From Sphingobacterium sp. (GTDB lineage Bacteria > Bacteroidota > Bacteroidia > Sphingobacteriales > Sphingobacteriaceae), in the NCBI GenBank assembly GCA_031286695.1, contig JAITTY010000005.1, positions 930,001 through 994,000 of the forward strand: a DNA stretch of 64,000 nt, in the 5' to 3' direction. Both the position numbers and the translations under genes were made by a program. This document shows positions 17,138-25,301 of this stretch, in pieces (within the stretch, counting starts at the first letter, position 1; every line of letters begins with the position of its first letter). A model generated the notes under the pieces. The model saw only the letters and a program-made list of their open reading frames with translations, searched no databases and was not told where the DNA came from.

Positions 17138-17198
17138 TTTCTTATTTATGTATATATGCACAAGCCAACAGGTCTAGCCATTTCATGCAGGCAGTTTT

Positions 17199-17236
17199 AA
17201 TAAACGACATGACTGTGAATAAACGACATGACTGTG
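17199..17236. repeat. Perfect 19-bp tandem duplication in a divergent promoter
   Basis: AATAAACGACATGACTGTG is present twice, back to back (17199-17217, 17218-17236), with no mismatch. It lies between the divergent quinone reductase (start 17137) and HxlR (start 17284) genes, so it may be a double operator; a replication slip without function is the alternative. Confidence 0.6.
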
Positions 17237-17283
17237 ATTTAAAAATAGCGACATAATTACTATTTTGGCTCATCGGCAACCCA

Positions 17284-17679
17284 ATGTTAGGTACTATAAA
17301 AAATGTGCGTATGACTAAGATTAAAGCAAGTTCTACTAATTTTTCGAATAAAAAGAAACTTGAAAATGACTGTCCTGAAGTGTTTGCGGCCAATGTGATT
17401 GGCGGTCAGTGGGCCTTAGCAATATGTTGCTACCTCATCAATGGAAGTTTGCGCTATACGGAGATCAGAAAATGTTTACCCGATATTACCGAACGCATGC
17501 TGACCCTACAGCTGCGGAAACTGGAAGATAGTGCAGTTGTAAAACGTACAGTATATGCGGAGGTGCCGGCACGCGTTATGTATGAACTGACCGAGCTTGG
17601 TTATCAGCTCAGACCGATCATCGAGGAACTGGGAAAATGGGGAGAAAAATTAAAACAAGCTCCAGAATTCAATAAATAG
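17284..17679 (+). CDS. HxlR-family transcriptional regulator
   Basis: 131 residues, winged-helix HxlR (DUF24) regulator: residues about 28-125 contain CPEVFAANVIGGQWALAICC, LRYTEIRKCLPDITERMLT and LRKLEDSAVVKR, the recognition core of the family, then the wing YELTELGYQL. The first Cys of the family motif is kept (NDCPEVF), as in redox-sensing members. An alternative start is the ATG at 17311. Divergent from the quinone reductase, with the 19-bp duplication between them. Confidence 0.9.
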   Translation: MLGTIKNVRMTKIKASSTNFSNKKKLENDCPEVFAANVIGGQWALAICCYLINGSLRYTEIRKCLPDITERMLTLQLRKLEDSAVVKRTVYAEVPARVMYELTELGYQLRPIIEELGKWGEKLKQAPEFNK

Positions 17680-17698
17680 ATTTAATATAGTCCCATTT

Positions 17699-18196
17699 TT
17701 ATTGTAGGCAACGTGCCGTCACCAGCAACTGGCCCACGTGACGCTGTGCATGTTCGGCAGCATGAAACAACAGGCCAATCAATGTGGTGGGGATGCGCTT
17801 CCTTCCCAAAAAACGTTGCTCGGTCAATGTAGCCGGATCGATTAAAGCTAATTTTTGCAAAGATTGTTTGATCTTCTCATGCAAATTTTCGACCAGAGAT
17901 GCAGGACTAACATCGACGTTTTCTATACCTTCTCTGTGGAGGTAATCAAATTGTTCGTCCGTTAGCGGCTTGTTTTCAGCATAAGTAAACATGCGATCGA
18001 TCACCCCATTTATATGCTGTAAGTGAAAACCTATACTAGCATTTCCACAGGGTTTTGTCCAAAGCTGCTGTGGGGACAGCTGATCAGTATAGGTTGAAAC
18101 ATCCTCTGCAACCTGCAAAAGTGTATGTGCAACAGGCTGCAGCAGATCGGGAATTCCTGCAATAGGCCCGCGCATCCACACTTCTAAATTTTCCAT
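17699..18196 (-). CDS. DinB-like four-helix metal-binding protein
   Basis: 165 residues with the DinB/YfiT-like pattern of histidines that hold a metal: H58 or H61 in FHLQHINGVIDRMF, and H145/H149/H153 in LLFHAAEHAQRHVGQL. The fold is a four-helix bundle; members include thiol-dependent transferases (bacillithiol or mycothiol S-transferase-like) and uncharacterised proteins. No partner gene indicates a substrate. It converges with the HxlR gene, stops 19 bp apart. Confidence 0.82.
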   Translation of the reverse strand: MENLEVWMRGPIAGIPDLLQPVAHTLLQVAEDVSTYTDQLSPQQLWTKPCGNASIGFHLQHINGVIDRMFTYAENKPLTDEQFDYLHREGIENVDVSPASLVENLHEKIKQSLQKLALIDPATLTEQRFLGRKRIPTTLIGLLFHAAEHAQRHVGQLLVTARCLQ

Positions 18197-18341
18197 AACT
18201 ATATATAATCTCTTATTTTCGACTATTTATTCGCTGCTATGTCCACCTAGCAAAATGTGTAAGTAAAAGCAAGCTTTGATAAAGTAAAAATAATGACTTC
18301 TTTTAATTTGTTTAAAGAACATCAAATTATTTTAAAATAAA

Positions 18342-18373
18342 TTTGCATAGTGTAGAAAATACACCTACATTTG
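18342..18373 (+). promoter_or_regulatory. Consensus Bacteroidota promoter (TTTG-N20-TACATTTG)
   Basis: TTTG at 18342-18345 and TACATTTG at 18366-18373, 20 bp apart, match both the -33 and -7 consensus exactly. Start of transcription is predicted near 18379. No plus-strand gene lies downstream before a terminator. Confidence 0.6.
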
Positions 18374-18378
18374 TATCA

Positions 18379-18444
18379 TCATAATTTAGGTTTATAATTG
18401 GTTATTTAAGGTTTTCATTCTCCCCGTTTGAAAACCTTTTTTTA
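18379..18444 (+). ncRNA. Candidate orphan small RNA of about 65 nt
   Basis: Predicted from the consensus promoter ending at 18373 and an intrinsic terminator: AGGTTTTCA (18409-18417) pairs with TGAAAACCT (18429-18437), followed by TTTTTTATTT. The roughly 30-nt 5' part is AU-rich and single-stranded looking, with no ribosome binding site or worthwhile reading frame. I do not recognise an RNA family. A premature-termination product or a decayed gene leader is possible. Confidence 0.5.
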
Positions 18445-18549
18445 TTTATACCCACATTATACGCTCAAAAACAATATAGACTTTCTTCAGCATGTGTTAC
18501 TCAGCGCAGAAGGAATACCACATAGGTGAGCTGTGCATATTAAAAAATG

Positions 18550-20208
18550 CTATTTGGACCATATATTTTTAAGCGTGTAGAGATCTGCAGATTCCAATAA
18601 AGCCTCACCCTGATAAGCTGTAAGCTCATAAGTTAGCTCATTCCGGTCGAAATTATAATTTATCGGCATATAAACTTCTCCATCCTGGGCAAACAGCTCT
18701 AACCCTGTCCGATCGACAAACAGCTTGAATGCTAATTTTTTATTTCGCAACGGTACCTGAGCCCTGACATTATCAACAACAAGTTCTTCGGTCAAAACAT
18801 TATAGTTCATAACCAATCCTCTTACATTGATCTGAATATTTTTGGCACTTTGTGGATCAATGACGAGATTTACCTCTGCAAGTTCATTTTTGAAACCCTG
18901 TAACACATTGGGAAGACTGGCGTTTACCTTCTTTCCGCGAACACTATGTTTTTCTTTCCTCAATTTTTGTAGTTCTACGACAGGCTCGCGAAAAAGACGA
19001 ATACCTTTTTCTGTTGTTCTTAGTTTAAGCTCCATTGGAATACTCATCGATTGATTAAAAGCCGAAGCCCCCTGATTTGTATGCGTACGCCACCAGCCAA
19101 TTTCAATCCGGCGCCCTTTTGGTTCATTGCTAAAAGTTTGTGCGGCATAGTAATCGCGTCCATATTGACTAAACAGACGTTCAACCTCCGGGAGAAATGA
19201 TTTTCCGTCGAAATTTCCGATTGCATATTGACTATTGGCGCCTGTTAAGACCCATTTCTTATTTTTCGGATTACCATCTACCGCGAGTTCAAAGAACTCT
19301 GGGCATTCAAATAAATAACGGTCATTCCCTCTCCCGCCCTTTATTTTACTGGCAAATGTCCATTCTTTCATATCCTTTGACGTAAACAATTGCATGGTAT
19401 GCTGCTCATGCTCATCTTCTACATAAAGCACAAGGACCCAATGCTGGGACCCAGCGTGCCAAATAACCTTAGGGTCTCTGTTACCTGTTGTGATTTTAGC
19501 TAAGATATGCTGTGGCATTTTCTCAAATTTCTGACCGTCCAAGCTATATGCCAAGCCCTGTCCCCAGGATTTTTCTGCGGCCGTATAAAATAGGGCCATA
19601 GGTTTTGCGGTATTGCTACTATCCACCACAGCTCCGCCGCTAAACATGACGCCCGATTCATCAGGATATAATGCTTCTCCGATTTCTTTCCAATGCACCA
19701 GATCAGCGGAGACCGCATGCCCCCAATGCATATTCCCCCAGCTGGTACCATAGGGATTATGTTGAAAAAATAGATGATATTGTCCGTTAAAGAAGACCAG
19801 ACCATTGGGATCATTCAGCCAGCCACGTTTGGCCGAAAAATGAAATTGTCCCCGCCCCGCTTCGACATAGACATTCGTGTTATCATCCGTATCACTCTGG
19901 GTAAGCGGGTTGAACAGACGGATTTCTTTATCAGAGGCATTTGTGACTACTTTGAGCTGCTGTCCTTTCCATTTCTCAATATCAAGATAGGCTATCCAGT
20001 CGAATACACTGTCAGCCAGTTCTGCATCAAACCATCTTATTTTATCCTTTCCCGACCATAATTCGATATTACGTTTTGGGGCACCATTTTTAATCGGAAT
20101 CTTAAGATACCGCTGGTTGGCCTGAAAAAGCTGGGACGATGAATCCTGACCATTGGCGTTCAGGACGAATGCTATAGCGCCAATAAGGAGCAGGGAGACT
20201 TTATACAT
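18550..20208 (-). CDS. Glycoside hydrolase family 32 (levanase/fructan hydrolase)
   Basis: 552 residues from the ATG at 20208; the frame stays open 54 codons further upstream but that part lacks a signal sequence, while MYKVSLLLIGAIAFVLNANG is one. GH32 catalytic residues are clear: nucleophile D133 (WLNDPNG), transition-state stabiliser D245 (RDPKV) and acid/base E301 (ECPEFF). The five-bladed propeller is about 120-420, the C-terminal beta-sandwich about 430-552 (VNLVIDPQ, VDRTGLELFAQDG). It cleaves beta-fructosyl bonds of levan, inulin or sucrose, probably in the periplasm. No SusCD or fructokinase adjoins it. Confidence 0.93.
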   Translation of the reverse strand: MYKVSLLLIGAIAFVLNANGQDSSSQLFQANQRYLKIPIKNGAPKRNIELWSGKDKIRWFDAELADSVFDWIAYLDIEKWKGQQLKVVTNASDKEIRLFNPLTQSDTDDNTNVYVEAGRGQFHFSAKRGWLNDPNGLVFFNGQYHLFFQHNPYGTSWGNMHWGHAVSADLVHWKEIGEALYPDESGVMFSGGAVVDSSNTAKPMALFYTAAEKSWGQGLAYSLDGQKFEKMPQHILAKITTGNRDPKVIWHAGSQHWVLVLYVEDEHEQHTMQLFTSKDMKEWTFASKIKGGRGNDRYLFECPEFFELAVDGNPKNKKWVLTGANSQYAIGNFDGKSFLPEVERLFSQYGRDYYAAQTFSNEPKGRRIEIGWWRTHTNQGASAFNQSMSIPMELKLRTTEKGIRLFREPVVELQKLRKEKHSVRGKKVNASLPNVLQGFKNELAEVNLVIDPQSAKNIQINVRGLVMNYNVLTEELVVDNVRAQVPLRNKKLAFKLFVDRTGLELFAQDGEVYMPINYNFDRNELTYELTAYQGEALLESADLYTLKNIWSK

Positions 20209-20242
20209 GACATTAAGGTTTATGAATTGAATCACTTCACAA

Positions 20243-20250
20243 CAAATATA
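20243..20250 (-). promoter_or_regulatory. Candidate -7 box (TATATTTG) for the GH32 gene
   Basis: The minus strand reads TATATTTG, an exact TAnnTTTG match, 35 bp upstream of the ATG at 20208. No good -33 element is seen. It supports the shorter start, because the extended frame would begin upstream of this promoter. Confidence 0.4.
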
Positions 20251-20409
20251 GTTAAGGACTGATAATTGCTTTCTACCAAGGTTGATCAAAATAGAGCCGA
20301 TTTGTCTCAATCTGCTTGAGATTTTCCTACTTTTCCAACTTTCCGGCTCCTTTATATATTGAGCCAGCAAATCGAATATTTCAGGAAAGACTTTTCATTT
20401 CAAACAGAA

Positions 20410-20436
20410 AAAGGGCAATGTGTCACATCGCCCTTT
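20410..20436 (-). terminator. Hairpin terminator after the Gfo/Idh/MocA gene
   Basis: AAAGGGC (20410-20416) pairs with GCCCTTT (20430-20436), continued by ATGTG/CACAT after one mismatch; on the minus strand it is followed by TTCTG after a run of T. It is 26 bp after the oxidoreductase stop. Confidence 0.75.
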
Positions 20437-20462
20437 ATGTTGTATCCCCAATTACTGGTCTA

Positions 20463-21878
20463 TTACATCTTATAATACTGTTCCCAGCCTCTAGCAGGTG
20501 GAGGTCCGGCTAAAAGAGCATTGGCAAACTTGTCATTGACAATTTCTTTTGTCTGAGTATTCAGTATCAATTTGCTGTTTAAACGCTGTGCAATGACACC
20601 TAAACAAAACACTTGGCTCAAAGGACCTGCAATTTCAAAAGCCGAGCGGGTCTTTTCTTCGCCTTTACAGCCTTTTAAGAAATTAGCGAAGTGGTTTGAT
20701 GGTGATTTTGGCACTTCCGGTAACCGAGACTCCATTTCTTTAGCCTTGGCTTCTGGAATAATCTGCAGCGTACTGGCGTGGGAGCCACCTTTAAATATCA
20801 AATCCTTGCTATAGATAATTTTTCCGGGATTTAATTTAGCGGGTTCTAATTTCCCAGTACTTGGTGCAGGAATATTAGGATCCAGTCCAGATACTCCATA
20901 GCCTTCTGGTATAGGCGGCAAATTATCCAGTCCGTCATACCAATTGATATCTAATGCAGGCATTTTTTTCCTTTTTGGGAAATGAAATTTTAAGGTTGAA
21001 GACATCGGAAAGAAATACGAATTATACCCATCGAGCTTCACAGCGGATACTTCTGTAGGCAGCCCCAAATCTAAAAATTCATGTGCTGTATCCAAGATAT
21101 GTGCTCCCCAATCGCCTAAGGCACCCATTCCGAAATCATACCAGCAACGCCATTGGCCATTTACAAAATCCTTATTATAATTGTGGCCTATGGTCTGCAT
21201 TTGCCAAAGATCCCAGTCTAATGTTTCGGGTATCATCTCTGCGGCAGGAAAGCCCTTCATATTCACGTCCCAGCCATGCCATCTGCGCGGCATATTCATG
21301 TGCGCATCTATGCGCGTCACATCCTTAATGATGCCGGCTTCTTTCCAGGCTTTAAACTGAAAATAATTTGCTTCGGAGTGCCCTTGGTTCCCCATTTGGG
21401 TCGCAAGTTTAGGGTTTTTCCGAGCTTTGTTTGCCATAAGCTCAACTTCAAGGAATGTTCTCGCCATTGGTTTTTCCACGTAAACATGTTTACCCAGATC
21501 CAGTGCAAGCATTGTTATGGCAAAGTGCGAAAAATCGGGTGTTCCGACACTTACAGCATCAATCTGATTTCCCATTTTGTCAAACATCACCCTAAAATCC
21601 TTAAATTTAGGTGCGTCGGGAAACATGCCCAAAATCTCCTGTGTATGTTTAGCACCAAGATCGACATCACATAAGGCTACGATATTACAGAGCCCGGTCT
21701 TATAGAGTTCTTTAATGATGTCTGCAGCCCTATTGCCTAAGCCTACACAGGCTAAATTGACACGTTCATTGGGTTTGGCCAGATTGACCTTTCCCAAGAC
21801 ACTATTGGACAGCATAACAGCTCCAGCAGCGATAACGGACTGTTTAACAAAGCTTCTGCGCGATAAATAATGATTCAT
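20463..21878 (-). CDS. Tat-exported Gfo/Idh/MocA family oxidoreductase
   Basis: 471 residues. Twin-arginine signal (SRRSFVKQSVIAAGAV) at the N-terminus predicts folded, cofactor-loaded export to the periplasm. The Rossmann part holds NLACVGLGNRA (residues about 40-50) and the family motif VYVEKPMA; the C-terminal half contains the alpha/beta domain with WHGWDVNMKGFP and WYDFGMGALGDWGAHILD. These enzymes oxidise or reduce sugars with tightly bound NAD(P). It follows the double DUF1080 gene by 11 bp, a pairing seen in 3-keto-sugar metabolism. Sugar specificity is not known. Confidence 0.9.
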   Translation of the reverse strand: MNHYLSRRSFVKQSVIAAGAVMLSNSVLGKVNLAKPNERVNLACVGLGNRAADIIKELYKTGLCNIVALCDVDLGAKHTQEILGMFPDAPKFKDFRVMFDKMGNQIDAVSVGTPDFSHFAITMLALDLGKHVYVEKPMARTFLEVELMANKARKNPKLATQMGNQGHSEANYFQFKAWKEAGIIKDVTRIDAHMNMPRRWHGWDVNMKGFPAAEMIPETLDWDLWQMQTIGHNYNKDFVNGQWRCWYDFGMGALGDWGAHILDTAHEFLDLGLPTEVSAVKLDGYNSYFFPMSSTLKFHFPKRKKMPALDINWYDGLDNLPPIPEGYGVSGLDPNIPAPSTGKLEPAKLNPGKIIYSKDLIFKGGSHASTLQIIPEAKAKEMESRLPEVPKSPSNHFANFLKGCKGEEKTRSAFEIAGPLSQVFCLGVIAQRLNSKLILNTQTKEIVNDKFANALLAGPPPARGWEQYYKM

Positions 21879-21889
21879 AATGAGTGGGC

Positions 21890-23281
21890 TTAATTGGGTG
21901 TATTGATTTTTATACTGCGAAAGGAAACCCGATCACCATGGTCCTGTAAAAGAATAAAGCCTTCCTTCGCTTCTCCAAAGTTCTCCCAGTCTTTATATTT
22001 GCTGATTTGGACCAGATCTTTAAAGGCTTTGGAGCCGCGCTCATAGGACAACATCTTAATGCCATTTAAATAATGTTCAACCTTATTATCTGCTGTAACA
22101 ACAACCCGACCTCTGTTCCATTCGCCGATCGGTCTGCGTGCACGGTCATCACGATTGGATGTAATAAGATCATAAAGAGATGCTAAGGTGCGATTTCCAT
22201 CCCGTCCGAGTTTCGCATCAGGGTGTAAAGCATCATCCAGCACCTGATATTCTAAACCAATAGCCGATCCCTTTGATTTTTCCTTTAAAGTCACAAAGTA
22301 CTTAACACCGCTATTGGCGCCCGGACTAAGCTTAAATTCAAAAGAAAGATCAAACACAGCGTATTTATCTTTCGTGACGATATCACCACCATTGGTCGAC
22401 TCCCCACCATCAGATTTTAGAACGGTCATTTGCCCATCTTTAACTTCCCAGCCACGTTCAGGGAATTTATCACCGTGGATGCTCCGCCAGCCCTTATTAG
22501 TTTTACCGTCAAACAGGAGCTTAACACCTTTCTTCTTTTCAGCATCTGCCAAATCGTTGGGCTTCAAGTTGACGATATAGTGATCTTTTGGAAAACCTTT
22601 TGATTTAAGGTCGGTTGTTTTTATTTTAATATTCTTAAAATAAACTTTCTTTCCATCCAATTTCGGTGGAATACCATGTACCTGTAATCCGATAAAACCT
22701 GTTCTATCGATTGTGTCAACGACATAAGCTACGGGAATATCATTGACCCAGGTACGCAGCTCGTCACCGATTGCTTCTATTCGAATGTGATTGAATTCTT
22801 CTACTTTATAAGCTTTTTTGGCATTTTCATTTAAATCCAATGGATAAATCCATCCGCGGCGTGCCTCGTCATATATTCCACCCGTCCATGCACGTGAAGA
22901 GGGATCTATTTCAACTTGCCTTCCATAGACGCGTCCGCGCCCATCATTGGCCTTCGGATCAAGATGGCTCCGCGTCTGGATACCTGAATTTGTTTCGTTG
23001 CCTTCAAGTTTAACATCCAGCTCCAATATGAAATCACCATATTCTTTTTCTGTAATCAAAAAAGAATTGGGCGTACCTTTTGTCATTCGACCAACGATAG
23101 CATCACCCTCGATAGAATAAGGGGCTTTTCCTCCAACAGATTTCCAGCCATTTAGTGTTTTTCCGTCAAAAAGGTTTGTCCAACCTTTCTCATTACTCTT
23201 ATCTGTCTGGGCATATGAAAACACAGCATTGCTTACCATTGCTGCCATTAAAACAGATTTAAATAGTGTATTTCTTTTCAT
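21890..23281 (-). CDS. Double-domain DUF1080 (3-keto-disaccharide hydrolase) protein
   Basis: 463 residues with a signal peptide (MKRNTLFKSVLMAAMVSNAVFSYAQ). Two DUF1080 concanavalin-like domains are visible: GWTNLFDGKTLNGWKSVGG (about 34-52) to about 227, and KLLFDGKTNKGWRSIHGDK (about 254-272) to the C-terminus. The family is now known as 3-keto-disaccharide hydrolase, cleaving glycosides whose sugar has been oxidised at C3. Having both copies in one chain is notable. It is the first gene of a two-gene operon with the Tat oxidoreductase and has a long structured leader. Confidence 0.9.
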   Translation of the reverse strand: MKRNTLFKSVLMAAMVSNAVFSYAQTDKSNEKGWTNLFDGKTLNGWKSVGGKAPYSIEGDAIVGRMTKGTPNSFLITEKEYGDFILELDVKLEGNETNSGIQTRSHLDPKANDGRGRVYGRQVEIDPSSRAWTGGIYDEARRGWIYPLDLNENAKKAYKVEEFNHIRIEAIGDELRTWVNDIPVAYVVDTIDRTGFIGLQVHGIPPKLDGKKVYFKNIKIKTTDLKSKGFPKDHYIVNLKPNDLADAEKKKGVKLLFDGKTNKGWRSIHGDKFPERGWEVKDGQMTVLKSDGGESTNGGDIVTKDKYAVFDLSFEFKLSPGANSGVKYFVTLKEKSKGSAIGLEYQVLDDALHPDAKLGRDGNRTLASLYDLITSNRDDRARRPIGEWNRGRVVVTADNKVEHYLNGIKMLSYERGSKAFKDLVQISKYKDWENFGEAKEGFILLQDHGDRVSFRSIKINTPN

Positions 23282-23922
23282 TGTAAAATTTGATCTTGAG
23301 CCTATCGACCCGGTTTATTTATTCATCATTGGTTCGTCAACCCTAACAAGACTGCGACAGTGCTGTCGAAAGCCAAGTGACGATGCCACTTTTAACTTTC
23401 GAGCCAGACTCGCTCCCTTTTACTTATCGGTCATGGTTTCAATTGACTTAGCAAAACAATATATCAATTAATATAAGTGAAATGAATCAAATGATATGAT
23501 TTATTTACGAAAACGTTTGAATCACGCGAAAAAAACAGGTCATTCCTTTCAAAAAAGCAAACGCACTATATCGCAGGGTGAAAAACCAATGTGTGCGAAC
23601 AAAAACGTCTAGCCGATGTCATCCACTCCTATTAAGATCATCCAATAAAAAAACTGTACGCTTGTCGTCATTCATCAATTCCAAAACGAATCACTTCCAC
23701 TTTCGAAAATCCAACAAAAACAATCAGTAAAAAATTTGGAGAATACGAAAATTATACACAACTTTAAAGCACAAACACCTGCTCTAAACAGGCTACAAGT
23801 TAACAAAGGAAATTTTTTATTTTAAAACGATGATTTTATCTTAAGAATACTCATGGATAAAGTCTTAAATTAGTTTTTTTGCAGAAAAACTCACTTAATG
23901 TACAAACAGTAGCATATAAAAT
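23282..23922. other. Long divergent intergenic region
   Basis: No gene is supported across 641 bp. Near 23355-23415 the leader of the minus operon can fold (listed separately). A palindromic AAACGTTT at 23511-23518 resembles the centre of LacI-type sites but stands alone. The part 23600-23900 is AT-rich; the sequence before the plus-strand gene at 23923 has no clear TAnnTTTG box. Confidence 0.5.
23355..23402 (-). promoter_or_regulatory. Structured 5' leader of the keto-sugar operon
   Basis: Two adjacent stems on the minus strand. CGACAG/CTGTCG at 23355-23368 shares bases with a two-tier stem at 23366-23402: TCGAAAG pairs with CTTTCGA, enclosing AAGTG/CACTT. The two share 23366-23368, so they could be alternative folds. 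The element begins 74 nt before the ATG at 23281. No known riboswitch is recognised. Confidence 0.35.
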
Positions 23923-24408
23923 ATGACAACCAACCCCATTAAGGTATATACAGTAGTTTCAAAAGAAGTAAAAGAAGATCCAGATTTATTTACCAATCTG
24001 GAGGGCGTCTTCTCAACATACGAAAAAGCACAGGAATATATTGATCACTTTTTTGGCAATGCTAAATATGGCTATCGATCTATTGTTACGACCTATTTGG
24101 ATCCTTTTCAAGAAGAGGTCCAAAATAACGAATTCTATTATAGCATTTCGTCTCAATTAATAGAGCCACATTTAGAAGTTGAGATCTGCAAGACTTCTTT
24201 TGCTGTTGTCCTTTCCGAAGTCGGACAATTGCGTATCGATCCAGCAACCTCAGAGAAACCTTTAGAATTAAACCTGCACTGTTTTGCTGCTTCCGAGGAA
24301 AAGGCAATGGAAAAATTCGAAAAATTGGCTCAAGACTATGCAAAAGAACAGCAAGTTCAGTTTCAGATTCGTCCCTTCCGCATTGCAGATTCGGATCAAT
24401 GCTACTAA
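23923..24408 (+). CDS. Protein of unknown function
   Basis: 161 residues, acidic, no signal peptide or membrane segment. Beginning IKVYTVVSKEVKEDPDLFTN it has alternating beta and helix predictions and two stretches that look like repeats of the same small alpha/beta unit: FSTYEKAQEYIDHFF (about 30-44) and FAASEEKAMEKFEKLAQDY (about 122-140), each following a beta-strand. I do not recognise a family. It converges with the Crp/Fnr gene, 29 bp between stops. Coding is supported by its length, clear start context and isolated strand. Confidence 0.65.
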   Translation: MTTNPIKVYTVVSKEVKEDPDLFTNLEGVFSTYEKAQEYIDHFFGNAKYGYRSIVTTYLDPFQEEVQNNEFYYSISSQLIEPHLEVEICKTSFAVVLSEVGQLRIDPATSEKPLELNLHCFAASEEKAMEKFEKLAQDYAKEQQVQFQIRPFRIADSDQCY

Positions 24409-24437
24409 GCTCTAATTGCAGAGAACTCCAGTTTATT

Positions 24438-25010
24438 TCAGAGGTTTATTTTTTTCCGGATTTCACTTAGATATTCTGGTGTGAATCCCAAATAGGAAGC
24501 AATTAGGTATTGTGGGACACGTTGTACAAATTCGGGATATTTACGGAGCATATCATGGTAAAACTCTTCTTTAGATAAAGAGAATAAATACTTAACCCGC
24601 ATTTGTGCTGCTGCATAGGCTCTTTGATAGACAAAGCGAAAATATCGTTCCATTATTGGAAATGCTGCAACTAATTTTTCCTGATTTTCCTGACTGATAT
24701 AAATTAAATCTGACTTTTCCACCGCCTGAATGTAAAATGAAGTTACAAGCTTGTGCTCGAAAGCCATATTGTCTGTAATCCACCAATTTTCTATTGCGAA
24801 TTCGGTCGTTTGTTCAACGCCTTTTTCATTAACAAAGAATTTACGAAGAATACCCTTCAATACAAAAAAATGGTATTTACAAACTTGCCCCTCTTCCAGT
24901 ATATTTTCTTTTTTTGCAACCATTTTTGTCTTAAAGTAACCCAGTATTTCTTCTAACTCGATCGGATCGATATCGATAAATTTCTTTAAATGTTCTTTGA
25001 GCTTTTCCAA
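24438..25010 (-). CDS. Crp/Fnr-family transcriptional regulator
   Basis: 190 residues. N-terminal cyclic-nucleotide-binding-like beta-barrel (about 20-120) with ILEEGQVCKYHFFVLKG and WWITDNMAF, a dimer helix (QEKLVAAFPIMERYFRFVYQRAYAAAQ), and a short C-terminal HTH (RVPQYLIASYLGFTPEYLSEIRKKI). No Fnr-type cysteine cluster is present, and the cAMP-binding Arg-Ser motif is not kept, so the ligand is unknown. Such short Crp-like regulators are numerous in Sphingobacterium and Pedobacter. Confidence 0.88.
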   Translation of the reverse strand: MEKLKEHLKKFIDIDPIELEEILGYFKTKMVAKKENILEEGQVCKYHFFVLKGILRKFFVNEKGVEQTTEFAIENWWITDNMAFEHKLVTSFYIQAVEKSDLIYISQENQEKLVAAFPIMERYFRFVYQRAYAAAQMRVKYLFSLSKEEFYHDMLRKYPEFVQRVPQYLIASYLGFTPEYLSEIRKKINL

Positions 25011-25127
25011 TAGTTTATCAATTTATTATATAAACAAAGCTACTTATTCAATTTATTTAAAAAAAATATGCTCATCCCATTTCAACTAAATTGAACCGTC
25101 AAAGACTGACAGAATAAATTTGCTCAT

Positions 25128-25158
25128 TGCGAATAATCATTCACCAGCTGCGAATAAT
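25128..25158 (+). promoter_or_regulatory. 10-bp direct repeat TGCGAATAAT at 21-bp spacing
   Basis: TGCGAATAAT at 25128-25137 and again at 25149-25158, exactly 21 bp apart, upstream of the plus-strand gene at 25302 and divergent from the Crp/Fnr gene. Two-turn direct repeats are used by LytTR and AraC regulators. The block shares CGAAT with the repeat upstream of the LytS operon. Confidence 0.4.
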
Positions 25159-25301
25159 AAATACGAATAGATTCAAGCCTGCTTACTACTTATATTTACA
25201 AAAAGCAAGTCCAAAATAATTACTAAGCAGGAAGATGCTTTTCGCAGAAAATGATGTTATTCAAGTTTTTATTGAACTTTATACTCTTAAAAAAGAAAAC
25301 A

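Larger units (their letters stand above)
18197..18549. other. Intergenic region with a plus-strand orphan transcription unit
   Basis: No protein gene is seen. Between two minus-strand genes it holds a complete plus-strand promoter and terminator, listed as a possible small RNA. The part from 18450 to 18549 shows no feature. Confidence 0.6.

Noticed and set aside
23511..23518. LacI-type operator
   Set aside because: AAACGTTT is a short palindrome that can occur by chance in AT-rich DNA; flanks are not symmetric and no LacI gene is near.
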